Shown here one piece after another: positions 31,979-41,810 of a stretch of DNA of 64,000 nt. This DNA comes from Niveispirillum sp. SYP-B3756 (lineage in GTDB: Bacteria; Pseudomonadota; Alphaproteobacteria; Azospirillales; Azospirillaceae), in contig NZ_WIDQ01000012.1 of NCBI RefSeq assembly GCF_009495745.1, positions 62,001 through 126,000 of the forward strand, in the 5' to 3' direction. The notes beneath the pieces were generated by a model, which was not told where the DNA came from, did no database searches, and worked only from the letters and a program-made list of their open reading frames with translations. The number at the start of each line of letters is the position of its first letter. Position 1 is the stretch's first letter. The position numbers and the translations under genes were made by a program.

Positions 31979-33634
31979 ATGAGTGCTGCCAATCCCCCTT
32001 ATGATATGGACGGTGTGGGTCTGCTGGACAAGCAGCGCATCATCGCCCAGCCGGGCTTCAACCGCTGGCTGGTGCCACCCGCGGCCCTGGCCGTGCATCT
32101 GTGCATCGGCATGGCCTATGGTTTCAGCGTGTTCTGGCTGCCGCTCAGCCGGGCTCTGGGTGTCACGGCCCCGGTTGCCTGCACCGACATGAACGTCTTC
32201 ACGGCCCTGTTCACCACCAGTTGTGACTGGCGGGTGGCGGACCTGTCGATCATGTATACTTTGTTCTTCGTCTTCCTGGGCTGTTCGGCGGCGGTATGGG
32301 GAGGCTGGCTGGAAAAGGTTGGCCCGCGCAAGGCCGCCTTTGTCGCGGCACTCTGCTGGTGTGGCGGCATGGTGATCGCCGCCTTCGGCATCATGACCCA
32401 TCAACTCTGGCTGATGTGGCTGGGCTCGGGCGTCATTGGCGGGATTGGGCTGGGGCTGGGTTACATCTCTCCGGTCTCCACGCTGGTGAAATGGTTCCCC
32501 GACCGGCGCGGCATGGCCACCGGCATGGCCATCATGGGCTTTGGCGGTGGGGCCATGATCGGCGCGCCGCTGGCCGATATTCTGATGAATATGTTCCGCA
32601 GCCCCACCTCAGTTGGCGTGTGGCAAACCTTCCTGGTGCTGGCCGCCGGCTATTTCGTCTTCATGGTGGCCGGGGCCTTTGGGTATCGCATTCCGCCGGC
32701 CGGCTGGCGCCCGGATGGCTGGGCCGCACCGCCCCCAAGCGGTAAGGTTATGATCACCCATGGCCATGTGCATCTGCGCGATGCCCATAAAACCAAGCAG
32801 TTCTGGCTGATCTGGGCCGTGCTCTGCCTGAATGTCTCTGCCGGTATCGGCGTGATCGGTATGGCCTCGCCCATGTTGCAGGAAATCTTCGCCGGTTCCC
32901 TGATCGGATCGCCCGATGTGGGCTTCAATGCGCTGGATGAAGGTCAGCGCAAGGCGGTGGCGGCCATTGCCGCCGGCTTTACCGGCCTGTTGTCGCTGTT
33001 CAATATCGGCGGCCGCTTCTTCTGGGCTTCGCTGTCCGACAAGATCGGTCGCAAGGCCACATATTTCACCTTCTTCGCCCTGGGCATCGTGCTCTATGGG
33101 CTGGCGCCCTGGGCGGCCCATGCCGGTTCGGTGGCGCTGTTCGTCGCCTTCTTCTGCATCATCCTGTCCATGTATGGCGGCGGCTTTGCTACCATCCCGG
33201 CCTATCTCGCGGATATTTTCGGCACCCAGTTCGTGGGCGCCATCCATGGCCGTCTGCTGACGGCCTGGGCGACGGCCGGCATCATCGGGCCGTTCGTCGT
33301 CACCTTCATCCGCGAAGCCCAGATTGATGCCGGGGTGCCGCGCGATCAGGTCTATGATTTTACCATGTATATCCTGGCCGGGATGCTGGTGCTGGGCCTG
33401 CTGGCCAATCTGGCTGTGCGACCCTTGGCGGAAAAATGGTTCATGCCTGACAGCGAAGTGGCGGCCCTGCAGGCCTCTGCCCGCGCCGCTGCCGCCCATC
33501 AGGTGACCGGTTCGTTCGGCATCGGCAAGGGTGGGCTGGATGGCAGGGCGGCGTTGGCTTGGCTGGCGGTGGGTATCCCCATCCTCTGGGGTGTCTGGGT
33601 TACCCTGCAGAAGGCAGCCGTGCTGTTCCATTGA
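31979..33634 (+). CDS. Oxalate/formate antiporter-family MFS transporter
   Basis: Protein of 551 residues from the ATG at 31979, with AGGAGG 9 nt upstream. It has twelve predicted membrane segments and the OFA-family start (FNRWLVPPAALAVHLCIGMAYGFSVFWLPLSRALG), plus GGIGLGLGYISPVSTLVKWFPDRRGMATGMAIMGFGGGAMIGAP and GRFFWASLSDKIGRKATY. A cytoplasmic loop near residue 245-265 holds an iteron-encoded APPPSGK. It follows the fds operon by 94 bp, so import of formate or oxalate for the dehydrogenase is likely. It might run on its own promoter. Confidence 0.88.
   Translation: MSAANPPYDMDGVGLLDKQRIIAQPGFNRWLVPPAALAVHLCIGMAYGFSVFWLPLSRALGVTAPVACTDMNVFTALFTTSCDWRVADLSIMYTLFFVFLGCSAAVWGGWLEKVGPRKAAFVAALCWCGGMVIAAFGIMTHQLWLMWLGSGVIGGIGLGLGYISPVSTLVKWFPDRRGMATGMAIMGFGGGAMIGAPLADILMNMFRSPTSVGVWQTFLVLAAGYFVFMVAGAFGYRIPPAGWRPDGWAAPPPSGKVMITHGHVHLRDAHKTKQFWLIWAVLCLNVSAGIGVIGMASPMLQEIFAGSLIGSPDVGFNALDEGQRKAVAAIAAGFTGLLSLFNIGGRFFWASLSDKIGRKATYFTFFALGIVLYGLAPWAAHAGSVALFVAFFCIILSMYGGGFATIPAYLADIFGTQFVGAIHGRLLTAWATAGIIGPFVVTFIREAQIDAGVPRDQVYDFTMYILAGMLVLGLLANLAVRPLAEKWFMPDSEVAALQASARAAAAHQVTGSFGIGKGGLDGRAALAWLAVGIPILWGVWVTLQKAAVLFH
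32731..32748. repeat. Dispersed origin-type iteron (5), inside the MFS gene
   Basis: GCCCCCAAGCGGTAAGGT, 16 of 17 consensus positions counting from CCCCC. It encodes part of a poorly conserved cytoplasmic loop. Confidence 0.75.
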
Positions 33635-33670
33635 ATGGTTGGGGCAGGTGTCGGTGGGAACCCGGCCCCT

Positions 33671-33688
33671 GCCCCCAAGCGGTAAGGA
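33671..33688. repeat. Dispersed origin-type iteron (6), intergenic
   Basis: GCCCCCAAGCGGTAAGGA, an exact consensus match, in the 129-bp gap before the secreted protein gene at 33764. Confidence 0.85.
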
Positions 33689-33763
33689 TACGGAAAAGCA
33701 TCGTCATCTGGCGGAACTGGCGATAGAAAAGGGCACAAAGCCAAATCCTGCCATGAGGGTTCC

Positions 33764-34426
33764 ATGTTCGCGCGTTTTGCCGCTTCGCTGCTGCTGGGGA
33801 TGGTGCTGGTCGCAGTCCCCGCCCTGGCCCAGGCGCAGACCAGCCCTGCCGCCCCGGCTGGCCAGACCAAGCAGGCCAAGGTGGAGGGTTTCCGCAATGC
33901 CCGCTTCGGCATGAATGAGGAAGAGCTGCGCAAGGCGATCGCCAAGGATTTCAACCTGACCGGCGATGCGGTGCAGAAGGTGGAAGACCCATCGGAACGC
34001 ACCACGGCCCTGCTGATCAAGGTCAAGGATCTGCTGCCGGACAGCGGCGTGGGCGTGGTTGCCTACATCATGGGCTACAAATCCAAAAAGCTGTTCCGCG
34101 TCAATGTCATCTGGGGCCGGGAAGCCGGATCGGACACCAAGGCCGAAAATATCGTCGCGGCCGCCAATGCCCTGCGTAACTTCCTTACCGATCAGGGCTA
34201 TAAGCCTGACACGCTGGTGCTGAACCACCCGCTGGATGGCGACAATGTGCTGGTGTTCCAGGGCAAGGATAACCAGGGCCGCTTGACGGAACTGGTGCTG
34301 AGCCTGATCACCGAGAAGGCCGACAAACCCAATGCCCAACCGGTGGTGAAGGGGGCGAATCTGCGGCTTTCCTATGTTGAAAAGCCGACAGCCCCCGACA
34401 TCTACCGTATCGATGGCGGTTTCTGA
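33764..34426 (+). CDS. Uncharacterised secreted protein
   Basis: Protein of 220 residues, not recognised. It has a signal peptide MFARFAASLLLGMVLVAVPALAQAQ, then a low-complexity Ala/Pro linker. A globular domain starting EGFRNARFGMNEEELRKAIAKDFNL suggests the beta-helix pattern often seen in periplasmic proteins, where an xFGMxxxEL/V motif precedes a helix. It is flanked on both sides by intergenic iterons. No enzymatic motif seen. Confidence 0.75.
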   Translation: MFARFAASLLLGMVLVAVPALAQAQTSPAAPAGQTKQAKVEGFRNARFGMNEEELRKAIAKDFNLTGDAVQKVEDPSERTTALLIKVKDLLPDSGVGVVAYIMGYKSKKLFRVNVIWGREAGSDTKAENIVAAANALRNFLTDQGYKPDTLVLNHPLDGDNVLVFQGKDNQGRLTELVLSLITEKADKPNAQPVVKGANLRLSYVEKPTAPDIYRIDGGF

Positions 34427-34435
34427 TCCGGGTCA

Positions 34436-34453
34436 TCCTTACCGCCTGGGGGA
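34436..34453. repeat. Dispersed origin-type iteron (7), intergenic, opposite orientation
   Basis: TCCTTACCGCCTGGGGGA, an exact consensus match in reverse orientation, 10 bp after the stop codon of the secreted protein gene. Confidence 0.85.
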
Positions 34454-34502
34454 TATCAAGCATTTGTTTTAAAAGGGAATTGTGCAGCGCGTTAAAAAAC
34501 AG

Positions 34503-34535
34503 CAGCCTCTGTGAGCCGGATCACAGAGGCTGTTT
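34503..34535 (+). terminator. Hairpin in the gap before the RND operon
   Basis: CAGCCTCTGTG/CACAGAGGCTG 11-bp stem (34503-34513, 34522-34532) followed by TTT. It likely ends the upstream transcript. The rest of the 312-bp gap holds an iteron and the efflux promoter region. Confidence 0.65.
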
Positions 34536-34662
34536 GCATTTGAACCCATAAGTGCCGGTATAGAAATGTACCCGTCAGTACAGTATCTTTCCGTCCGGCC
34601 TATTGCCATGGTGATAGGGGCGGCGGCGCAAAGAAATCTACCTGTGTTGCCGGATGCATGAT

Positions 34663-34680
34663 ACATCCGATATCGGATGT
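34663..34680. promoter_or_regulatory. Palindromic operator upstream of the RND efflux operon
   Basis: Perfect 18-bp palindrome ACATCCGATATCGGATGT, 59 bp before the adaptor gene and 3 bp before TTGACA (34684-34689). This is a typical operator for the TetR repressor encoded at the operon's end. Confidence 0.65.
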
Positions 34681-34738
34681 AATTTGACAACCGCGCGTCC
34701 GACGCGGGAAACGACCGATCACTGGGGATCACCGCACC

Positions 34739-35926
34739 ATGCCCACCCTCTCCCGCCTCAAAGGGCCGCTCGCGCTCGGTAGCGTCCTGCTGTTACTGAC
34801 CGCCTGCGGCAATGAACAGCATCCCATGGGCCCGATGGGGCCAGTGGAGGTGGGGGTGGTCACCCTGTCTGCCAAACCCTATACGCTGACCACGGAATTG
34901 ACCGGCCGCATTACCGCCTTCCAGGTGTCCGAGGTGCGGCCGCAGGTGGGCGGCATCATCAAGAAGCGCCTGTTTGAGGAGGGCAGCACTGTCCAGGCTG
35001 GCCAGCCCCTCTATCAGATCGATCCGGCCACCTATAAGGCGGCTGCCGCGGAGGCTGAAGCCAATCTGAAAAGCGCCCAGGCCCAGGCGGTTGCCACCCG
35101 CGCCAAGGCGGAGCGTTACCGTGAACTGGTACGTGTGCGCGGCGTCAGTCAGCAGGATTACGATGATGTCGTTGCCACGCTGGGCCAGCAGGAAGCGGCG
35201 ATTGCCTCTGCCAAGGCAGCGCTGGACACGGCGCGGATCAATCTCGGCTATACCGAGGTAAATGCGCCGATCGCCGGCCGTATCGGCCGCTCGCGCTTTA
35301 CCGAGGGTGCCCTGGTCACCGCCGGTCAGGCGGACATGCTGACCAACATCACCGACCTGTCCAAGGTCTATGTCGATCTGACCCAGTCGGCGGAAGAGAT
35401 TTCCGCGCTTCGCCGGCAGATCGCCAATGGCCAACTTTCCATGCCAGAGGGCGGCAAGCTGCGGGTCACCCTGCTGATGCCTGATGGCAGTGAATACGCC
35501 GAAGCCGGCACGCTGGATTTCTATGAAGTCACCGTCGATCAGACGACGGGCATGGTGACCCTGCGCGCCACCTTCCCCAATCCGCGCCAGGAACTGCTGC
35601 CCGGCATGTTCGTACGTGCCCGTGTGGAACAGGGTGTGATGGCTGATGCCATCCTGGCGCCGCAGGTCGGCATCCAGCGCGTCGCCGGTGGTGCCGCCAT
35701 CGCCATGGTGGTGGGGGCAGACAACAAGGTGCAAATGCGCCCGGTTGAAACCCGCCAGGCTGTCGGTGACCAGTGGCTGGTGACCAAGGGCCTGGCCGCC
35801 AATGAACGGATCATCACCGAAGGGGTGCTGAAGGCGGCTCCCGGTGCGGAAGTGAAGCCCGTACCGGCTGGCCAGAAGCCGGCTGCCCCTGCCGCCGGTG
35901 CTGCACCCCAGGGCCAGGCCCACTGA
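34739..35926 (+). CDS. RND efflux periplasmic adaptor (AcrA/MexA-like lipoprotein)
   Basis: Protein of 395 residues. Lipoprotein signal with lipobox LTAC (Cys23). It then has the membrane-fusion layout: beta-barrel/lipoyl part (GRITAFQVSEVRPQVGGIIKKRLFEEGSTVQAGQPLYQIDP), helical hairpin (about 105-175, KSAQAQAVATRAKAERYRELVRVRGVSQQDYDDV), lipoyl return (INLGYTEVNAPIAGRIGRS) and barrel (TDLSKVYVDLTQSAEEI). It bridges the inner-membrane pump and outer-membrane channel. First gene of a four-gene operon, with 15 bp to the pump gene. Confidence 0.94.
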   Translation: MPTLSRLKGPLALGSVLLLLTACGNEQHPMGPMGPVEVGVVTLSAKPYTLTTELTGRITAFQVSEVRPQVGGIIKKRLFEEGSTVQAGQPLYQIDPATYKAAAAEAEANLKSAQAQAVATRAKAERYRELVRVRGVSQQDYDDVVATLGQQEAAIASAKAALDTARINLGYTEVNAPIAGRIGRSRFTEGALVTAGQADMLTNITDLSKVYVDLTQSAEEISALRRQIANGQLSMPEGGKLRVTLLMPDGSEYAEAGTLDFYEVTVDQTTGMVTLRATFPNPRQELLPGMFVRARVEQGVMADAILAPQVGIQRVAGGAAIAMVVGADNKVQMRPVETRQAVGDQWLVTKGLAANERIITEGVLKAAPGAEVKPVPAGQKPAAPAAGAAPQGQAH

Positions 35927-35941
35927 TCGGAGCGCCGCATC

Positions 35942-38900
35942 ATGGCAAAATTCTTCATCGACCGCCCGGTCTTCGCCTGGGTGCTCGCGATAATCGTTAT
36001 GTTGGCCGGCGCGCTTTCCATCATGCGCCTGCCGATCGAACAATATCCGGCCATCGCGCCGGTGACCATTTCGGTTACCACCTCTTACCCCGGTGCTTCG
36101 GCGGAGACGTTGGAGCGCACGGTGACCCAGGTTATTGAACAGAACCTGAAGGGCATCGATAATCTGCGCTATATCTCCTCTACCAGCGACAGCTCCGGCG
36201 CCGTCTCCATCAACCTGACCTTCAATGCCGGCACCAATGGCGATATCGCCCAGGTGCAGGTGCAGAACAAGGTGCAGCCGGCGCTGGCCAGCTTGCCGGC
36301 GGAAGTGCAGCAGCGCGGCGTGGTCGTGGCCAAATCGTCGGCCAGCTTCCTGATGGTGGCGGCTTTCGTTTCCACCGACGGGCGGCTGAACGATGCCGAT
36401 ATCGGTGACTTCGTCGCCTCACGCATTCAAGATCCGATCAGCCGCGTCAACGGTGTTGGCAGCATCCAGGTGTTCGGTGCCTCCTATGCCATGCGTATCT
36501 GGCTGGACCCGAACAAGATGGCCAGCTATGGCCTGACTGTGGCGGAGGTTTCGGCTGCCATCAAGGCGCAGAACGCCCAGGTCTCGGCAGGCCAGATCGG
36601 TGGCACGCCCTCGCCCAAGGGCCAGCAGCTCAACGCCACTATCACCGCCCAGACCCGCCTGCAGACGCCGGAAGAGTTCGGCGCCATCCTGGTGCGCACC
36701 AATACGGACGGCTCCACCGTCCGCCTGCGTGACGTGGCGCATGTGGAATTGGGGGCGGAAACCGCCGATTTCGTGTCGCGTTATAACCGGATGCCAGCCG
36801 CCGGTTTTGCCATCAACCTTGCCACCGGCGCCAATGCGCTGGGGACGGCAGAGGCGGTAAAAACGGCAATCGAGGGTTTACGCCCGATCTTCCCGGCCGG
36901 GGTGGATGTGGCCTATCCGTTCGAGACGACGCCCTTCGTCAAGCTCTCGATCAAGGAAGTGGTGAAGACCCTGGCGGAAGCCGTGGTGCTGGTCTTCCTG
37001 GTAATGTACCTGTTCCTGCAGAGCTTCCGTGCCACCATCATCCCCACCATCGCGGTGCCGGTGGTGTTGCTGGGGACGTTTGGCATCCTGGCGGCGTTCG
37101 GCTTCACCATCAACACCCTCACCCTGTTCGGTGTGGTGCTGGCCATCGGCCTGCTGGTGGACGATGCCATCGTCGTGGTGGAAAATGTTGAGCGCGTGAT
37201 GGCGGAGGAGGGGCTTTCCGCCCGCGAAGCCACCCGCAAATCCATGGAACAGATCACCGGCGCCCTGGTGGGTATCGCCATGGTGCTGTCGGCCGTGTTC
37301 GTGCCGATGGCCTTCTTCCCCGGTTCCACCGGGGTGATCTATCGCCAGTTCTCCATCACCATTGTGTCCGCCATGGCGCTGTCGGTGCTGGTGGCTATTG
37401 TTCTGACGCCCGCTTTGTGCGCCACCTTGCTGAAAAGCCAGGCGCATCATGAGCGGAAGGGCTTCTTCGGCTGGTTCAACCGCACCTTTGACCGCAGCAA
37501 CCGCCGCTATGTCTCAGTCACCGACCGGCTGGTAAACCGGCCGCTGCGCTACCTGCTGTTGTTCGTGGCCATTGTGGGGGGCCTTGCCTTCCTGTTTACC
37601 CGCCTGCCCAGTTCCTTCCTGCCGGAAGAAGACCAGGGCATCATCTTCGCCCAGGTGATGACACCCTCCGGCTCCACCCAGGAACGCACCCTGGAAGCGG
37701 TGAAGAAGGTGGAAGATTACCTGATTGGTCAGGAAGGCAAATATATCAACGGCGTCTTCTCCATCGCTGGTTTCTCCTTCTCCGGTCAGGGGCAGAATAC
37801 CGCCATGGTGTTCGTGAACCTGAAGGACTGGAAGGAGCGCGGTAACAAGGAAGGCCGGGCCCAAGCCATCGCCATGCGCGCTATGGGGGCCTTCATGATG
37901 ACCATCAAGGACGCGTTGGCCTTTGCCTTCACGCCGCCGGCCGTGTTGGAATTGGGTAACGCCACTGGCTTCGACCTGCAGCTGATTGATGAGGGGGGCG
38001 TCGGCCACGCGAAACTGCTGGAAGCCCGCAACATGTTCCTGGGCATGGCCGCCAAGAATCCCGCGCTGGTCAATGTCCGCCCGAATGGCATGGAAGATGC
38101 GGCCCAGTTGAAGGTGGATATCGACAAGGTGAAGGCGGCGGCCCTGGGGCTCAACCTCGCCGATGTCAACAGCACGCTCAGCAACATGTGGGGTTCGGCC
38201 TATATCGACGATTTCGTTGATCGCGGCCGTGTGAAACGAGTCTATCTGCAGGCCGAAGCCCAGTTCCGTATGTTGCCGCAGGACATCAATCTGTTGCATG
38301 TCCGCAACGCAAAAGGCGAGATGGTGCCCTTCTCCGCCTTCGCCAAGGCTGAATGGATCCATGGGCCGGTGCGTCTGGAACGGTTCCAGGGCAGTTCGGC
38401 GATGAATATCCAGGGCGAACCAGCACAGGGCTATTCCTCGGGCGCCGCCATGACGGCGGTGGCGGAGATTGTCGCCAAGCTGCCGCCCGGTATCGGGCTG
38501 GCCTGGACGGGCCTGTCCTACGAGGAACGTCTCTCCGGCTCGCAAGCCCCGGCGCTCTACGCCATCTCGATGCTGGTCGTCTTCCTCTGCCTGGCCGCGC
38601 TCTATGAAAGCTGGGCCATCCCGGTCTCGGTGATTCTGGTGGTGCCGCTGGGTGTGCTGGGGGCGGTGATTGCCGCTACCCTGACCGGCCTGCCCAATGA
38701 CATTTATTTCCAGGTCGGTCTGCTCACCACCATCGGTCTGTCGGCGAAGAATGCGATCCTGATCGTGGAATTCGCCAAGGAATATTATGAGAAGGGGATG
38801 GACCTGATCCCCGCCACGCTGGAGGCAGCGCGTCAGCGTCTACGGCCGATCCTGATGACCTCGCTGGCCTTCGTGCTGGGCGTGACGCCGCTGGCCATCG

Positions 38901-39079
38901 CCTCGGGTGCCGGTTCGGGCAGCCAGAACGCCATCGGTATCGGCGTGGTTGGCGGTATGATCTCCGCCACCCTGCTGGCCATCTTCTTCGTGCCTATCTT
39001 CTTCGTGGTGGTGGAGAAGCTGGTCCTTCGTTTGAACCGGTCGAAGCGGCAGGAAAACCCCGCCGTCCGGGAGGGCTGA
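35942..39079 (+). CDS. RND multidrug efflux pump, HAE-1 family (AcrB/MexB-like)
   Basis: Protein of 1045 residues, the usual length. It starts [23 protein letters not shown] and has the periplasmic porter and docking domains and twelve membrane helices. The proton-relay acidic pair lies in TM4 ([21 protein letters not shown]). The second half repeats the fold, with [21 protein letters not shown] in TM10. It exports hydrophobic drugs, dyes or solvents using the proton gradient. It is between adaptor and outer-membrane genes, with a 4-bp gap to the latter. Confidence 0.96.
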   Translation: MAKFFIDRPVFAWVLAIIVMLAGALSIMRLPIEQYPAIAPVTISVTTSYPGASAETLERTVTQVIEQNLKGIDNLRYISSTSDSSGAVSINLTFNAGTNGDIAQVQVQNKVQPALASLPAEVQQRGVVVAKSSASFLMVAAFVSTDGRLNDADIGDFVASRIQDPISRVNGVGSIQVFGASYAMRIWLDPNKMASYGLTVAEVSAAIKAQNAQVSAGQIGGTPSPKGQQLNATITAQTRLQTPEEFGAILVRTNTDGSTVRLRDVAHVELGAETADFVSRYNRMPAAGFAINLATGANALGTAEAVKTAIEGLRPIFPAGVDVAYPFETTPFVKLSIKEVVKTLAEAVVLVFLVMYLFLQSFRATIIPTIAVPVVLLGTFGILAAFGFTINTLTLFGVVLAIGLLVDDAIVVVENVERVMAEEGLSAREATRKSMEQITGALVGIAMVLSAVFVPMAFFPGSTGVIYRQFSITIVSAMALSVLVAIVLTPALCATLLKSQAHHERKGFFGWFNRTFDRSNRRYVSVTDRLVNRPLRYLLLFVAIVGGLAFLFTRLPSSFLPEEDQGIIFAQVMTPSGSTQERTLEAVKKVEDYLIGQEGKYINGVFSIAGFSFSGQGQNTAMVFVNLKDWKERGNKEGRAQAIAMRAMGAFMMTIKDALAFAFTPPAVLELGNATGFDLQLIDEGGVGHAKLLEARNMFLGMAAKNPALVNVRPNGMEDAAQLKVDIDKVKAAALGLNLADVNSTLSNMWGSAYIDDFVDRGRVKRVYLQAEAQFRMLPQDINLLHVRNAKGEMVPFSAFAKAEWIHGPVRLERFQGSSAMNIQGEPAQGYSSGAAMTAVAEIVAKLPPGIGLAWTGLSYEERLSGSQAPALYAISMLVVFLCLAALYESWAIPVSVILVVPLGVLGAVIAATLTGLPNDIYFQVGLLTTIGLSAKNAILIVEFAKEYYEKGMDLIPATLEAARQRLRPILMTSLAFVLGVTPLAIASGAGSGSQNAIGIGVVGGMISATLLAIFFVPIFFVVVEKLVLRLNRSKRQENPAVREG

Positions 39080-39083
39080 TCCG

Positions 39084-40523
39084 ATGAGAACCCATGCCAA
39101 ACTTGTCCTTGCCCTGCCTTTGACCCTCTGGCTGGCCGGGTGCAGCCTGGCGCCGGAGACGGTGCGGCCGGAAACCGGCGTTGCCAGTGCCTGGCCGGCA
39201 TCTGCCGGCCCGGTGATGGCGGCCGACCAGAAGGCCGCTGCCATAGCCTGGCAGGAATTCTTCCGCGATCCGGCCCTGAAGGGCCTGATCGAGCGGGCGC
39301 TGGCGAACAATGCCAATCTGGAAGAAGCCGTTGCGAATGTGGAACGAGCCCGGGCACAGTACCGCATCAGCCGGTCTGATCTGCTGCCGAAGCTGAATGC
39401 CGGTGTTTCGGCCAGCCGGCAGGGTGTGCCGGCTGCCAGCGCCGCCACCGGCCGGTCCATGGTGACCGAACAGTACCAGGCCAATCTGGGTATCACCGCG
39501 TTTGAGCTGGATTTCTTCGGCCGGGTGCGCAACCTGTCCGATGCCGCCCTGCAGAGCTTCCTGGCTACCGAGCAGGCGCAGCGTTCCACCCAACTCTCGC
39601 TGGTGGCAGAGGTAGCCAATGCCTGGCTGACCCTGCTGTCCGACAAGGCCCTGCTGCGACTGACGGACGATACGCTGAAGGCCCAGCAGGAAAGTTATGA
39701 CCTGATCAAGATCGGCTTCGACCGGGGCGTGCGCACCCAGTTGGAACTGAGCCAGGCCCGGACGACGCTGGAGACGGCGCGCGCCAACCATGCACTCTAT
39801 CGCCGGCAGGTCGATCAGGACATCAATGCCCTGGCCGTACTGGTCGGCGGCCCGGTGGATGCCGGGCAGGCCACGCTGGCCGCCGAAGATGGCATCTATA
39901 TGCTGCCCGACTTGCCGGGCGGGCTGCCATCCGACTTGCTGGTGCATCGTCCAGACGTTTTGCAGGCGGAATATTCCTTGCGTTCCGCCAATGCTAACAT
40001 TGGCGCGGCGCGGGCAGCCTTCTTCCCCAGCATCTCGCTGACCTCTTCCATCGGTACGGTGTCGGGCAGCCTGTCCAATCTTTTCGATAGCGGAACGAAG
40101 GCCTGGAGTGTCGCGCCGTCCGCCACGCTGCCGATTTTCGACTTCGGCGCCAACGAGGCCAATCTGGGCGTGGCCAAGGCCAACCGCGATATCGCCGTGG
40201 CCCAGTATCGCCAGACCGTGCGCACGGCTTTCCAGGAAGTGGCCAATGGTCTGGCGGCACGCGGCACCCTGACGGACCAGTTGCGGGCACAGGAAGGGCT
40301 GGTGGCGGCAACGCAGAGCAGCTTCGACCTGTCCCGTGCCCGCTATGAACGCGGGGTGGATGATTACCTGACCGTTCTGGACAGCCAGCGGGCACTCTAT
40401 ACCGCCCAGCAGAACCTGATTTCGGTCCGACTGCTGCGCCTGTCCAATCTGGTGACGTTGTATAAGGTGCTGGGGGGCGGCACGCTGGCCGGTGGAACGG
40501 CCACGGTCGACTCAATACCTTGA
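39084..40523 (+). CDS. RND outer-membrane channel lipoprotein (OprM/NodT-like)
   Basis: Protein of 479 residues with lipobox LAGC (Cys20). It has two repeated helical-barrel halves: LIERALANNANLEEAVANVERARAQYRISRSDLLPKLNAG in the first and DLLVHRPDVLQAEYSLRSANANIGAARAAFFPSISLT in the second, both hallmarks of the OMF family. It forms the TolC-like exit duct of the pump. Its stop codon overlaps the presumed TTG start of the TetR gene. Confidence 0.94.
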   Translation: MRTHAKLVLALPLTLWLAGCSLAPETVRPETGVASAWPASAGPVMAADQKAAAIAWQEFFRDPALKGLIERALANNANLEEAVANVERARAQYRISRSDLLPKLNAGVSASRQGVPAASAATGRSMVTEQYQANLGITAFELDFFGRVRNLSDAALQSFLATEQAQRSTQLSLVAEVANAWLTLLSDKALLRLTDDTLKAQQESYDLIKIGFDRGVRTQLELSQARTTLETARANHALYRRQVDQDINALAVLVGGPVDAGQATLAAEDGIYMLPDLPGGLPSDLLVHRPDVLQAEYSLRSANANIGAARAAFFPSISLTSSIGTVSGSLSNLFDSGTKAWSVAPSATLPIFDFGANEANLGVAKANRDIAVAQYRQTVRTAFQEVANGLAARGTLTDQLRAQEGLVAATQSSFDLSRARYERGVDDYLTVLDSQRALYTAQQNLISVRLLRLSNLVTLYKVLGGGTLAGGTATVDSIP

Positions 40524-41215
40524 ACGGGATAAAACCCGCCATCCCCGCGGCTGGGCGTCGTCCCAGCCGCGGGGAGATGCGGCGGCGCGCGATTCTGAAC
40601 GCTGCCAGCATCGTCTTTCTGCAGAAGGGCTATGAGAAAGCCAGTCTCAGCGAGATTCTCACCCTCTCAGGCGGATCGCGCGCCACTATCTATCAACTGT
40701 TCGGCAGCAAGGACGGGCTGCTGGAGGCTATGCTGGTGGAATGCTGTCAGGCGGTGCTGGCACCGCTTTCGGCTGATGCCGTGCGCTCCCGCCCCCCGGG
40801 GGAGGTGCTGCGGGAAATGGCGGTACGGTCGGTGGACGTGCTGCTATCGCCGGCCAATCTGGCGCTGACCCGCGTGGTTCTGGCAGAAGGGCGGAAATTC
40901 CCCCATCTAACACAGGTCTTCCATGAACAGGGCTTCGTGGAGGGAAACCGGATGCTGGGCGCCTATCTGGCCGATATTTCCCGCGACGGCGCCTATTATA
41001 TTCCGGACCCGGAACGATATGCCCGCATCTTTTTCAGCATGGCCTGGGGGGACGCGATGTTCCGGCTTGCGGCTGAAATGCCCGATCCGCCCACGCGGGA
41101 AGAGGTGCTGGGCGATGTCGAGGTGGCGGTGCGCATTTTTCTGGAAGGTATTCGCGGCGATGTGGGGCTGCCGGCCGCCGCTCCACGCGAAACCCGGTCC
41201 TTTCCCTCGGTATAA
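40520..41215 (+). CDS. TetR-family regulator of the efflux operon
   Basis: Up to 231 residues. The proposed TTG start at 40520 overlaps the channel gene stop (TTGA); an ATG at 40577 is possible, but its GGGGAG lies directly against the codon. The N-terminal helix-turn-helix reads RRRAILNAASIVFLQKGYEKASLSEILTLSGGSRATIYQLFGSKDGLLEAML. The C-terminal ligand domain is AcrR-like. It probably represses the operon at the palindrome 34663-34680. Encoding the repressor last in the operon gives negative feedback. Confidence 0.88.
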   Translation: MNGIKPAIPAAGRRPSRGEMRRRAILNAASIVFLQKGYEKASLSEILTLSGGSRATIYQLFGSKDGLLEAMLVECCQAVLAPLSADAVRSRPPGEVLREMAVRSVDVLLSPANLALTRVVLAEGRKFPHLTQVFHEQGFVEGNRMLGAYLADISRDGAYYIPDPERYARIFFSMAWGDAMFRLAAEMPDPPTREEVLGDVEVAVRIFLEGIRGDVGLPAAAPRETRSFPSV

Positions 41216-41218
41216 GCT

Positions 41219-41810
41219 GTGGGGAGGGGCGGATTCGCCGGACTGCTAGAGCGGATCGCGGAAAAGCGGAATCGCTTTGGAGCGGCAGGCCGATTTCGTG
41301 GGAATCGGCCAGATGCTTCCAATCAGAATCGGACGGGCAAGGGGCTTTTTCGCTGGGCTGCAAACAGCCGATGCTGCACCGCCGCTACGCGCAGGCGGTC
41401 TCGGTAATTGAGAAATACGAAAGGCTTATGCCAAGGGGCATAGACAATACCCGCACGGCTTGAGTTTTCTTTACTGTGGGCGGTTCACCTACCGAAATGG
41501 GATAGGCTGTTGGAACGGAAGAGAGAGGGAATTGTTCCAACCGGGCAGATGCCTGTCCACGAAGTTGTATTCTTGAAACACTGCTTTTAATGCAGATGAA
41601 CCTTGAGCTAATGTCTTCACCGGAGGCAGCTGCTTGTGGTAAAGCAACCCTGCTTCGGCACTGCGGAACGAAGGGGCGGACCGCGGATAAACGGTAAAGT
41701 CGTTCTCCCGAACGGGGGGCTTGATGACGCTTGAGCAGAAATGCGCGGGCGGAGGAGGGCAATCCGGTCGGTAGGGGACAATTCGTAAACCCGCGCAAAA
41801 GGTGGGCAAA
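41219..41810. other. 592-bp intergenic region with no gene seen
   Basis: No convincing reading frame on either strand, and noticeably lower GC than the surroundings in its second half. It holds a REP-like end (AGAGCGGATCGC, 41249-41260, shared with the palindrome at 557-603) and a hairpin GGCCGATT/AATCGGCC (41288-41310). The promoter of the downstream sugar transferase must lie here, and a small RNA cannot be excluded. Confidence 0.6.

Noticed and set aside
34188-34205. TCCTTACCGATCAGGGC as a further dispersed iteron
   Set aside because: Only three of the five G positions match, and it lies in a conserved-looking coding segment, so chance is likely.
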